A DNA stretch of 5,857 bases, from assembly GCA_029779995.1 (NCBI GenBank), contig JAKOZM010000078.1:1-5857 (forward strand). The letters are read 5' to 3'. Below are positions 1 to 5,688 of this stretch, one piece after another. A program made the position numbers and the translations under genes. The notes under the pieces are model-generated. The model was not told the origin of the DNA. It did not search any database and worked only from the letters and a program-made list of their open reading frames with translations. Each line of letters opens with the position of its first letter. Within the stretch, counting starts at the first letter, position 1. The DNA comes from Actinomycetes bacterium. Its GTDB lineage: Bacteria > Actinomycetota > Actinomycetes > S36-B12 > UBA10799.

Positions 1-5
1 TGACC

Positions 6-200
6 GTGACCGACAACGACCTGGAGCGACTGGTGCGCGAGGCCCACGACGAGGACGCCGCCGTCGCCGACCTTGAGGGCTGCCTGCAGCGACTGCAACG
101 AGCCCGGCAGGCCAAGACGACCCTGGCGCATCTTCCGGCCGACCAGCTCCGCACTGTCCTGCGGATGCGCCGCCGCGACCTGGGCGGGGACCCGGCATGA
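6..200 (+). CDS. Small hypothetical protein, 64 aa, possibly partial
   Basis: I do not recognise this protein. It is a charged, probably all-helical product. Residues 5-40 are rich in Glu, Asp, Arg and Leu (LERLVREAHDEDAA, then DLEGCLQRLQRARQAK), which suggests a short coiled coil. The tail is basic (RMRRRDLGGDPA). There is no signal peptide and no membrane segment. The GTG start at 6 lies three bases after a TGA at 1-3 that could end an upstream gene, as in a tight operon. However, the frame is open to the window edge, so this may instead be the end of a longer gene. Its stop is part of an ATGA (197-200), an arrangement typical of translationally coupled genes, but the gene once coupled there is now interrupted by the IS110 element. 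Codon use is ordinary for high-GC DNA. The coding call is moderately supported and the function is unknown. Confidence 0.5.
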   Translation: MTDNDLERLVREAHDEDAAVADLEGCLQRLQRARQAKTTLAHLPADQLRTVLRMRRRDLGGDPA

Positions 201-226
201 GTTGCCCTGTGTCAACGTGCGTTGCG

Positions 227-1468
227 TTAGGCGGACTCCGCGATGTGTTCGTGGAGGAACCGTTGGAGTGCGTTGTGCCGGGCGGGGTCGTAGGGGAGGC
301 CGTCTTGCCAGCAGCGCCAGATGATGCTCGCCCAGGCTCGTCCGAGGATGCGGACGGCGTGTGGATGGTCGTGGCCGCGAGCTCTGGCGCGTTGGTAGAG
401 GTCTTCGGCCCAGGGGTTGGCTCGGCGGCAGTCGCCGGCGAAGTCGCACAGGGCGTCGCGGAGTTCCTTGTCGGCCGACCAGCGGAAGGTGACGGCCTTG
501 ACTTTGCCGGATTGTCGGGTCGAGGGTGCGACGCCGGCCAGGCAGGCCAGCGAGTCAGCGGTGGGGAACCTGCCGCGGGCGTCGCCGATCTCAGCGAGCA
601 GTCTTGCGGCGCGCAGGGTGCCGGCCCTGGGCAGCGACTTCACGATGGGTGCGTCGGGATGGGCGTCGAACTGTTCGGCGATGGACTCGGCCAGTGCAGC
701 GATCTGGTTGTTGAGGGTGCGCAGCACCGCGACGAAAGCCACAGTGGTGCCCGCGTGGGCCTGGGCATCGACGGTGGTGGTTCCGCGTGGGGCAGCCAGC
801 AGACGCTGGTGCAGCACCTCGGGTGCGACCTTGCCGGAGTAGCCGATCTTTGCCAGCCAGGCACCCAGCCGGGCGGGGGTGAGCCAGTCGACCTTGGCCT
901 GGGTGGTGAACCGCTCGAGGAAGCTGAGGCTGACCTGGGATTCGAGGTCACTGAACAGGCCCACGATTCCCGGCAGGACGATCTGCAGGTGGGCACGCAG
1001 CTGGTTGGCGGCCGCGACGCGGTGCTCGACCAGATCACGTCGCGCACGCACCGTGGAGCGCAGCGCGATGGTCGCGGGGGTGGACCGGGTCAGGGGTGTC
1101 AGACGGCGTCGGTCGGTGCGCACCACGTCGGCGAGCACGTAGGCGTCGTACCGGTCGTCCTTGTTTCCGGCCGACCCGTAGCGGGAGCGCAGGTTCTTGA
1201 GCTGGTTCGGTGCGATGACCAGCACGATCAGCCCGGCCGCGAGGAGGGCCTCGACCACGGGACCGTCGCCGCGTTCGATGCCGACCTCGCTCACGCCCGC
1301 GCCCAGCAGCCGGCGGATCAACCGCTTCAAGCCGGCCGCGGTGTGCTCGACGGTCAACCGGTCGACAACCTCGCCGCCAGCGTCGACGATGCAGACCGCG
1401 TGGTCGTCCTTGGCCCAATCGACACCCGCGCACACTCGCGCTGCGGTGCTCTCAACGGTGACACTCAT
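227..1468 (-). CDS. IS110-family transposase (DEDD, 413 aa)
   Basis: This recombinase catalyses RNA-guided excision and insertion of the IS through a RuvC-like DEDD domain and a C-terminal serine domain. Visible motifs are D17 in GVDWAKDDH, E65 in GIERGDG, and D105 and D108 in KDDRYDAYVLAD. Residues 145-275 form a helical, coiled-coil-like middle. The Transposase_20 (IS116/IS110/IS902) domain begins near SLPRAGTLRAARLLAEIGD (278-296), with the likely catalytic serine S320 in RQSGK. The length matches the family and there is no frameshift, so it looks intact. I chose ATG at 1468 because GAGGAA (1480-1475) lies 6 bases upstream and homologues start just before the VxAGVDWAK strand. The frame stays open upstream to 1594, but that stretch is occupied by the guide RNA. 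The gene ends TAA at 227, about 25 bases from the IS end. The family call is secure; present activity is inferred. Confidence 0.93.
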   Translation of the reverse strand: MSVTVESTAARVCAGVDWAKDDHAVCIVDAGGEVVDRLTVEHTAAGLKRLIRRLLGAGVSEVGIERGDGPVVEALLAAGLIVLVIAPNQLKNLRSRYGSAGNKDDRYDAYVLADVVRTDRRRLTPLTRSTPATIALRSTVRARRDLVEHRVAAANQLRAHLQIVLPGIVGLFSDLESQVSLSFLERFTTQAKVDWLTPARLGAWLAKIGYSGKVAPEVLHQRLLAAPRGTTTVDAQAHAGTTVAFVAVLRTLNNQIAALAESIAEQFDAHPDAPIVKSLPRAGTLRAARLLAEIGDARGRFPTADSLACLAGVAPSTRQSGKVKAVTFRWSADKELRDALCDFAGDCRRANPWAEDLYQRARARGHDHPHAVRILGRAWASIIWRCWQDGLPYDPARHNALQRFLHEHIAESA

Positions 1469-1474
1469 CTTGGG

Positions 1475-1480
1475 TTCCTC
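1475..1480 (-). promoter_or_regulatory. Ribosome binding site of the IS110 transposase
   Basis: GAGGAA on the minus strand lies 6 bases before ATG 1468. It decides the start codon over the longer open frame, which would run back to 1594 through the guide RNA. Confidence 0.7.
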
Positions 1481-1516
1481 GCTGTTGCAGCAGTGGGAAT
1501 CCACCCGGTGGTCCCG

Positions 1517-1651
1517 GGACCCCGCAGCCGGTCGCTCACTGATCGGCGCTCTCCGGCGCACAGCCCTGTAGCCGGTCTGGGCGTCCTGGGCCACCGGACC
1601 CCGCAGAACTCATGCTGGACCTCGCAGGTCGCGCCAGCGTGGCGGTGGCCC
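1517..1651 (-). ncRNA. Predicted IS110 bridge RNA (core fold)
   Basis: This is a non-coding leader RNA, read on the transposase strand, that should pair with target and donor DNA to direct the recombinase. Target loop: a perfect 9-bp stem (GGGCCACCG 1651-1643 with CGGTGGCCC 1596-1588) encloses a hairpin GACCT-GCG-AGGTC (1630-1618). Immediately 3' of that hairpin is GCATGAG (1615-1609), the complement of core plus right target beside the IS (195-201). Donor loop: GGAC/GTCC and CCC/GGG (1586-1579 with 1523-1517, one bulged G) enclose ACAGGGC (1569-1563), identical to the right IS end (210-204 on this strand). Next comes a GCGC...GCGC hairpin (1559-1546), then CAGTGAG (1541-1535), the complement of the left IS end. 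Two-loop folds with these four guides are the known bridge RNA design. The guide matches are seen directly. The RNA's true 5' end probably lies further upstream, near 1690-1715. Confidence 0.75.
1631..1642 (-). other. Putative left target guide of the bridge RNA
   Basis: This is the 5' strand of the target-binding internal loop, between the 9-bp closing stem and the GACCT-GCG-AGGTC hairpin; it reads CCACGCTGGCGC. By position it should resemble the target just left of the core. The present neighbour at that side (transposase strand, TTATGC then GG then CT) agrees with CCACGC at only 3 of 6 positions, and all three differences are C for T. The role is inferred from position alone. Confidence 0.45.
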
Positions 1652-1713
1652 GGTGGGGACCAGGGGTGCATCAGCGGCCTATCTGAAACCGCCGACCTGA
1701 GGATGGTGCACCA

Positions 1714-2070
1714 GTGAGCCGCATAACAGCCGCCGCGAAGAACAACGGCGTGCCGGAGTCCTCAATCATTGCGATCGCGGATATCCCCGGCATGCCCAGC
1801 AATGGTGATGTCGAGGATCTCTTCGCGGTCGACGACTATTTGCGGTTGTACACCTGGGCCTTCGGCTCCAGCCTCGCAGCATCGGATCTTGCGAGCACCG
1901 ACGAACCCATACTGAAGCGCGTGATTGACCTTATCGGGCGAGACTTCGACCACGCACTTCCGGCGCATGCGCTGACCGAGCATCGCGCCGAGTTCTTCGC
2001 GAACGTTGATCCGAAGACCGTAGAGAACTTCGCGGCACTGATCGCGAAGCTGAACACCACGCTGGCCTGA
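1714..2070 (+). CDS. C-terminal remnant of an OLD-like AAA ATPase/TOPRIM protein, 118 aa
   Basis: The protein resembles the tail of OLD-like AAA ATPases with a TOPRIM nuclease domain. Family-like stretches are IADIPGM...GDVEDLFAVDDYLRLYTWAFG (residues 22-51), ILKRVIDLIG (66-75), FDHALPAHALTEH (78-90) and TVENFAALIAKLNTTLA (102-118). Full-length relatives are several hundred residues long. The Walker motifs and the TOPRIM catalytic acidic residues that should precede are absent, so this is probably a fragment that cannot work as a nuclease. The GTG start coincides with the IS110 left end (its first bases are IS sequence), and a GAGG at 1699-1702 is 11 bases upstream, so it may still be translated. 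It converges on the DUF262-HNH gene with 16 bp between stops. An alternative is a complete small gene starting ATGAGCCGC before the IS inserted. The family call is from memory of the motif pattern. Confidence 0.6.
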   Translation: MSRITAAAKNNGVPESSIIAIADIPGMPSNGDVEDLFAVDDYLRLYTWAFGSSLAASDLASTDEPILKRVIDLIGRDFDHALPAHALTEHRAEFFANVDPKTVENFAALIAKLNTTLA

Positions 2071-2086
2071 TCGTCGGCGAGGTGGG

Positions 2087-3265
2087 TCAGCGGTTGCCCT
2101 TGCTGCGATTGTGTGGCACGCAGAGCATCTCGCAGTTGTCGAGCGTGCTCAGGCCGCCCTTCGACCAAGCGCTGACGTGGTCGGCCTCCATCTCGGACTG
2201 CTTGTAGATGCGGGCCTTGTTGGCGTTGGAGCCGTGGGCACAGAGCGGGCAGTTCGAGACGCCGTCGGCGGTCGCCCTGTCGGTCTGGCGCTTGTAGGCC
2301 GCCTTCTTCGTCGGAGCGTCGAACAGCCGCACGTTGAGCAGGCGGGGGTCCTCCTTGCCGCCCAGCAGGTACTCGTAGATGCCCTTGCGGTCGTTGACCG
2401 CGGGGTCGACCAGCAGCTCCTGCAGGTCGGCATCGGTGGCGTCGGCCTTGTACGAGGTGCTGTGGTAGCTCTCGTAGAGGCGGCCCCAGTCGAGGCCCCG
2501 CATCGCGTCGTCCGGCGGCGCGGTGAACACACCGTCGATCCAGTCGATCACGCTCGTGAAGTAGGTCTTCAGCTCGGCGATCCCCGTGTCCTGCCGGTGT
2601 GCGGCCATATAGCCGTCGATCGTCTGTTCCTTGGACTCGGCGATCCACTCCAGGGCGGTCTCCAGCACCTGCTGGCGCTTGGGGTCGCCCTTCACGTATG
2701 CCGACCACTTCTGCTGGAGCGCGTTCTGGCTGTTGCTGAACTCGGCCTTGGCAGCGGTGACGAATGGGCCCGAGTAGATCGCGTTGCGCAGCTCCTGCCT
2801 GTTGAGCGGGACGCCGGTGATGTTGATGGTCTGGAACCACTCCTTGATCTCGGTCTCGGTGCCGCTGCACACGTAAACCAGGAGGGGGCTGTCGGTGATC
2901 TTCTTCTGCAAGACCGGGTCAAGCGAGCCGAACGTCTGCTCGCGGCCACCGTGCTGGATGGCGAACTTGCCGGTGACGAAGCGGCCGACGGACGTGATCC
3001 TCTGCTGGCCATCGAGCACCTCAAGGTGCGGACCGGTTGTGTCGCCGGTGTCGACGAAGTAGATGAGCCCGAGCGGGTAGCCCTTGAGGAGGGAGTCGAT
3101 CACGGCGACATCTCGCTTGCCGTCGTTGTAGATGTAGTTCCGCTGGAACTCCGGCTGGATGACCAGGTCACCGTCGAGGCCGAACAGGCCCTTACCCTCC
3201 AGCTCGTTGTAGACGAAACCCTTGGTGACCTCGGCCAGCGTGTACGTCTTGAGGTCGGTGTCCAT
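2087..3265 (-). CDS. DUF262-HNH endonuclease, likely restriction partner, 392 aa
   Basis: The N-terminal DUF262 domain (GmrS-like, ParB/sulfiredoxin-like fold, NTP-dependent in studied members) has its two signatures: PEFQR at 38-42 and LDGQQRITS at 84-92. The related [20 protein letters not shown] follows at 144-163. A helical linker spans about 170-330. A C-terminal HNH nuclease with a zinc site completes the protein: C339-x2-C342, the catalytic-type EADHV pair D362-H363, N377, then C382-x2-H385-N386. All HNH residues are present, so nuclease activity is plausible. The ATG at 3265 is 3 bases after the methyltransferase stop, with AAGGG (3277-3273) inside the end of that gene, so the two are an operon and probably translationally coupled. 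DUF262 and HNH proteins occur in GmrSD, BrxU and SspE defence enzymes. Here the partner is an EcoRI-type methylase, so the inferred role is cleaving DNA that lacks (or carries) that methyl mark. It is cytoplasmic. Confidence 0.88.
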   Translation of the reverse strand: MDTDLKTYTLAEVTKGFVYNELEGKGLFGLDGDLVIQPEFQRNYIYNDGKRDVAVIDSLLKGYPLGLIYFVDTGDTTGPHLEVLDGQQRITSVGRFVTGKFAIQHGGREQTFGSLDPVLQKKITDSPLLVYVCSGTETEIKEWFQTINITGVPLNRQELRNAIYSGPFVTAAKAEFSNSQNALQQKWSAYVKGDPKRQQVLETALEWIAESKEQTIDGYMAAHRQDTGIAELKTYFTSVIDWIDGVFTAPPDDAMRGLDWGRLYESYHSTSYKADATDADLQELLVDPAVNDRKGIYEYLLGGKEDPRLLNVRLFDAPTKKAAYKRQTDRATADGVSNCPLCAHGSNANKARIYKQSEMEADHVSAWSKGGLSTLDNCEMLCVPHNRSKGNR

Positions 3266-3268
3266 GGG

Positions 3269-4453
3269 TCAGCCCTTCTTCGGCGCGGGGTTGCGGTGAC
3301 GAATGAGGATGCGCTTGAACACTTTGACATCGTCGATGACGCCCGACATGTTGAGCGGGATCGTGCCCTCTTTGCCGAACCGCCGAAGGTAGGCGCCTTT
3401 CTGGTCCTGCGCCGAGTACCACCGCGTGCGGCCTACGTTATCGGGATCACTCGATTCGAGGGTGCCGAGGATCTCGAACTGCTCGGGGTTGTACTTGTCA
3501 AGGAACGTGATGGGCACTCCGAGCATCCCCTCATGATCTGATGGGATCGCATCCAGGAATGGCACCTCGACCGCGTCGTAGTTGTCGTAGCGACGGTATC
3601 CGACCCCACGGACGGCCTTGTGCCTGCTGAACTTGATATTGTCGGCCTCGCTCATTAGTTGTATCGGCCGGTGGCGGCGCCCGTGGTCGATGTTGGTGAA
3701 CCAGCAGGCGTTGCCAAGCCTCGTATATGTCACGGATTCGTCGGACACGTAGCCCATACGCGCCGCCTTCTCCCGATCAGCATCCTTGACCTCAGCGCCG
3801 ACCGGGACCCGGAACACCAGATCTGTGCTGTTCCCCGTAGCCCCTTTCCACAGTCGGTTCGCCTGGATCTGCGGGAAGATCTCGTTGTAGGTCGCAGCGT
3901 TGCTGTTACCGATCACGGCGAACTGGACATCGCCCTCCATCAACCACGAGACGAACGATGTGAATTGGGAAAATGGGGGGTTGGTGATCACCATGTCTGC
4001 CTCGTCGAGCAGGGCGGTCACCTCGGCCGACCGGAAGTCACCGTCACCTTCGAGGTAATCCCACTGGAGGTCGTCGATGTCGACCCGGCCATCACCACTG
4101 ATGTCCTCGGGTAGGAGGGTAAAAATCTTGCCGTGGGTGGAGTCCTTGATCTCGTCGAACTTAGGGTCGTCAAAGAGGGTCGGCGTGTAGAAGGCCCCGC
4201 CAGCGTTGCTCGCGGGCGCGTATGACGTCGAGATGAGTTTGGCCAACCCGAAGTTGGTGAAGTGCAGGGCGAAGAACTTGGAGAAGTTGGACCACTCGGG
4301 GTCGTCGCACGGAAGCAGGATGGTCTTGCCCCTGAACACTTCGGGGTCGTATTCCAGGTAGGCGTTCATCTCCCTCTCGATGTCGGCCCACTGGGTGTAG
4401 AACTCGTCGTTGCGAGCCTCACGGGCTGCCGTGAGGTTCGTGTTGCCTGCCAT
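3269..4453 (-). CDS. EcoRI-type adenine-specific DNA methyltransferase, 394 aa
   Basis: The enzyme transfers a methyl group from S-adenosylmethionine to the N6 of adenine in a specific DNA site. Residues 6-20 (NLTAAREARNDEFYT) and 25-80 (EREMNAYLEY..FRGKTILLPCDDPEWSNFSKFFALHF..GLAKLISTSYAP) match the conserved N-terminus of the M.EcoRI family, including the CDDPxxSNF segment. Catalytic motif IV is NPPF at 158-161. The family's LGNACWFTNI follows at 247-256. It is longer than M.EcoRI (about 326 aa), mainly at the C-terminus. I chose ATG 4453 because GAGGAG (4465-4460) lies 6 bases upstream and the family begins there; the open frame continues to 4561 without homology. It is the first gene of an operon with the DUF262-HNH gene. 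It has more AT-rich stretches than its neighbours, which hints at transfer. The target sequence cannot be read from the protein; GAATTC is not assumed. Confidence 0.9.
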   Translation of the reverse strand: MAGNTNLTAAREARNDEFYTQWADIEREMNAYLEYDPEVFRGKTILLPCDDPEWSNFSKFFALHFTNFGLAKLISTSYAPASNAGGAFYTPTLFDDPKFDEIKDSTHGKIFTLLPEDISGDGRVDIDDLQWDYLEGDGDFRSAEVTALLDEADMVITNPPFSQFTSFVSWLMEGDVQFAVIGNSNAATYNEIFPQIQANRLWKGATGNSTDLVFRVPVGAEVKDADREKAARMGYVSDESVTYTRLGNACWFTNIDHGRRHRPIQLMSEADNIKFSRHKAVRGVGYRRYDNYDAVEVPFLDAIPSDHEGMLGVPITFLDKYNPEQFEILGTLESSDPDNVGRTRWYSAQDQKGAYLRRFGKEGTIPLNMSGVIDDVKVFKRILIRHRNPAPKKG

Positions 4454-4459
4454 GGTGGT

Positions 4460-4465
4460 CTCCTC
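4460..4465 (-). promoter_or_regulatory. Ribosome binding site of the methyltransferase
   Basis: GAGGAG on the minus strand lies 6 bases before ATG 4453 and supports that start over the in-frame upstream codon at 4561. Confidence 0.7.
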
Positions 4466-4536
4466 GTCTTCGAGGCCAACCGTACCGGCGAGCAGCGACA
4501 GCGCGGCGGAGCTGACCCTCGTGGTGGGACCCTGTC

Positions 4537-4553
4537 GCGGGCAGGCTGCCCGC
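4537..4553. repeat. Inverted repeat upstream of the methyltransferase
   Basis: GCGGGCAG (4537-4544) and CTGCCCGC (4546-4553) are perfect 8-base arms around one G, about 85 bp before the methyltransferase start. This could be a protein-binding operator for the operon or an RNA hairpin in its leader. No regulator gene is visible next to it, so the role is open. Confidence 0.5.
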
Positions 4554-4585
4554 CACGTCATTCCACCCGTCTGGTCCTAAGAGGT

Positions 4586-4642
4586 CGGCCCTGCGGGCCG
4601 CCGGGCCTGCGGCCCGACCGCATTGCCCGGCCTGCGGCCGGG
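4586..4642. repeat. Three tandem GC-rich palindromes with TGC loops
   Basis: Three hairpins lie in a row, each with loop TGC on the + strand (GCA on the other): CGGCCC/GGGCCG (4586-4600), CGGGCC/GGCCCG (4602-4616) and CCCGGCC/GGCCGGG (4626-4642). A GGT (4583-4585) and ACC (4617-4619) can also close the first two into a three-way fold. No T-run follows on either strand, so they are not classical intrinsic terminators, although GC-rich actinobacterial terminators often lack one. They lie between the methyltransferase leader and the integrase relic and could be REP-like elements or a boundary. Confidence 0.65.
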
Positions 4643-4724
4643 GGTTGAACATCAGGGAGGGCGTCGAGGGGCTGTCGGCGAGCGTTCTGTAGCTCTGACG
4701 CGGAGGGCTCTCAACCTCCGTGAT

Positions 4725-4873
4725 ATTGACATCGGCGATGTCGCAGTCGGCGGCGTGTGGTCGCGCTTCGCAAGCGGTGGTGTCGAGTGACCGAACCGGC
4801 CCATGAACTCGGCGAGGGCCGCGTCGGTCTGGGCGGCGAGGACGGAGCCAGCGTGCCGGAGGTCGTGACGGCA
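4725..4873 (-). pseudogene. Relic of a tyrosine recombinase (phage-type integrase) C-terminus
   Basis: On the minus strand the bases translate as CRHDLRHAGSVLAAQT, then DAALAEFMGRFGHST (4873-4781). This is the end of the tyrosine recombinase catalytic domain, with the HxxR box (HDLRH) and the second box (GHST). After GHST a frameshift is needed. The next frame gives EARPHAADCDIADV, which resembles the usual RYQHAAxDRDxxIAD tail but lacks the tyrosine that attacks DNA. Upstream of 4873 the similarity stops at once and the frame hits TGA (4879-4877), so the N-terminal two thirds are gone. It cannot be active. An integrase normally marks one end of a mobile island, and its orientation matches the methyltransferase operon just downstream. 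No tRNA attachment gene is visible. The call rests on motif recognition in about 50 residues. Confidence 0.6.
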
Positions 4874-5002
4874 CACTCACTGAATTGGCTAATCGGGTGT
4901 TCAAGTGTGAGTTTGGGGCGGCTTTCGGGGTATCTTCCGGAAAGAGGGTCTGCAGGCTCGTGTAGCCCGGGCAGCTTGAGAGCAGGCAGACCAGAGGTCA
5001 AC
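4874..5002. other. Gene-free region before the GntR gene
   Basis: Together with 4454-4724 this is the rest of the 560-bp gap. Here I see only a short palindrome, TTCCGGAA (4935-4942), about 75 bp before the GntR start. The promoter of the GntR gene should lie here, but I cannot pick a convincing -35/-10 pair. Open frames in this stretch on both strands look non-coding. Confidence 0.4.
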
Positions 5003-5010
5003 GAAGAAGG
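5003..5010 (+). promoter_or_regulatory. Ribosome binding site of the GntR gene
   Basis: GAAGAAGG ends 5 bases before ATG 5016 and fixes that start. The ATG at 5026 is out of frame. Confidence 0.65.
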
Positions 5011-5015
5011 CGTCG

Positions 5016-5687
5016 ATGCGTCCGGATGAGATCGCCAGTGCGGTTCGCCGCGCGGTGCTCGAACGTGTCATCCGCCCCGGGCAGGTGCTCAACCAGGAAG
5101 AGCTGGCCAAATGGTTCGGCGTGAGTCGCATCCCCCTGCGGGAAGCCTTGCGCACCCTCGTCGGCGAGGGGCTGATCGTCATCCAGCCGGGCCTCGGCGC
5201 CATCGTCACCGAGCTGGATCTCGAAGCCGTGGACGAGCTCTATGGCCTGCGCCTGCGGTTGGAACCACCGCTGGCCGCCGACATCGTCGAGCACGTACAA
5301 CCCACGGACGTCAGCGAATTGCGGCGGATGTCCGACCGACTGGTCGACGTCATGGAGGAGCGCGGGGAGGCGTGGTCGAGCACCGCCTACGCGTTCAACC
5401 GGAGGCTCTACGAGGTGTCGGCCAGGCGGCATACCGTGCGGTTGGTCGTTCAGGTCCTCAATCTCGTCGAGCCCTATGCCCGGATGCACGCCCAGATCCC
5501 TGGTGCCCGTGACCACACGACCGAGGTGGCCGGGGCCCTGGTGCGAGCCCTTGAGAAGGGCAACGCCGTGAAGGTCGAGCGGCGGATCCACGAGGGCGTC
5601 GAGTCCACCCGCAGCGTCCTGATCACGGCAATGGCGTCGGTGACGAACGTCGCCGAACAACCGCCCGGCGGCGAATCCGGCCACTGA
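5016..5687 (+). CDS. GntR-family transcriptional regulator, FCD (FadR-like) type, 223 aa
   Basis: This is a DNA-binding repressor or activator that responds to a small acid or sugar acid, as other FCD-domain GntR proteins do. A winged helix-turn-helix covers residues 4-66, with the typical LNQEELAKWFGVSRIPLREAL (25-45) and GEGLIVIQPGLGAIV wing (50-64). The all-helical FCD ligand domain spans 70-205 (LRLRLEPPLAADIV, FNRRLYEVSARRHT, ALVRALEKGNAVKVERRIHEGV). The length is normal. Two positions that are usually metal-binding His in FCD domains appear changed: FN at 127-128 instead of FH, and EV at 170-171 instead of EH. H192 remains. Ligand binding may therefore be metal-free. It stands alone, with a terminator hairpin right after the stop, and is followed on the same strand by a gene with an apparent signal peptide and an operator-like palindrome, its probable target. 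The ligand is unknown. Confidence 0.93.
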   Translation: MRPDEIASAVRRAVLERVIRPGQVLNQEELAKWFGVSRIPLREALRTLVGEGLIVIQPGLGAIVTELDLEAVDELYGLRLRLEPPLAADIVEHVQPTDVSELRRMSDRLVDVMEERGEAWSSTAYAFNRRLYEVSARRHTVRLVVQVLNLVEPYARMHAQIPGARDHTTEVAGALVRALEKGNAVKVERRIHEGVESTRSVLITAMASVTNVAEQPPGGESGH

Positions 5688-5688
5688 C

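Larger units (their letters stand above)
202..1718 (-). mobile_element. Complete IS110-family insertion sequence, about 1517 bp
   Basis: The element consists of a DEDD/serine transposase gene (1468-227, minus), a short tail after it, and a ~250-base leader before it that folds as a bridge RNA. This is the layout of the IS110 subgroup, which carries its guide RNA upstream of the transposase. The family lacks terminal inverted repeats, and none are seen. I set the ends from the guide RNA. On the transposase strand the left end begins CTCACTGG at 1718, and the right end finishes ACAGGGCAA at 202, followed by a second CT (201-200). Both junctions share CTCA, with CT as the presumed crossover dinucleotide. 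The length is normal for the family. The exact edge could move by the two core bases. The element sits between an ATGA stop/start overlap on one side and an ATPase remnant on the other. Confidence 0.8.

Noticed and set aside
1469..1594. N-terminal extension of the transposase to a start at 1594
   Set aside because: The extra 42 residues lack family similarity, the region is needed for the bridge RNA, and a good ribosome site precedes ATG 1468.
197..1717. A 506-codon open frame on the + strand across the whole IS110 element
   Set aside because: It is antisense to the well-supported transposase and guide RNA, reads as low-complexity Gly/Val/Gln-rich protein, and exists because high-GC genes leave the opposite strand open.
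2111..3541. A 476-codon + strand open frame over the DUF262-HNH and methyltransferase genes
   Set aside because: It is antisense to two genes with clear catalytic motifs, has Leu/Val/Arg-rich composition without recognisable domains, and spans two unrelated genes.
4454..4561. N-terminal extension of the methyltransferase to 4561
   Set aside because: The 36 extra residues look non-coding, and GAGGAG sits correctly before ATG 4453, where the family's conserved start begins.
4726..4754. TTGACA at 4726-4731 as a + strand promoter
   Set aside because: There is no -10-like hexamer at 16-18 bases, and the site lies inside the integrase relic, far from any + strand gene.
4872..4913. Imperfect inverted repeat of ACACTCAC and AGTGTGAG before the GntR gene
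   Set aside because: The arms do not pair without a shift and mismatch, so it is not convincing as an operator.
4454..5015. A tRNA gene as attachment site beside the integrase relic
   Set aside because: No cloverleaf or T-loop sequence could be found on either strand in the gap.
4757..5029. A 90-codon + strand open frame overlapping the GntR start
   Set aside because: It has no similarity and no ribosome site, runs antisense through the integrase relic and overlaps the confident GntR start.
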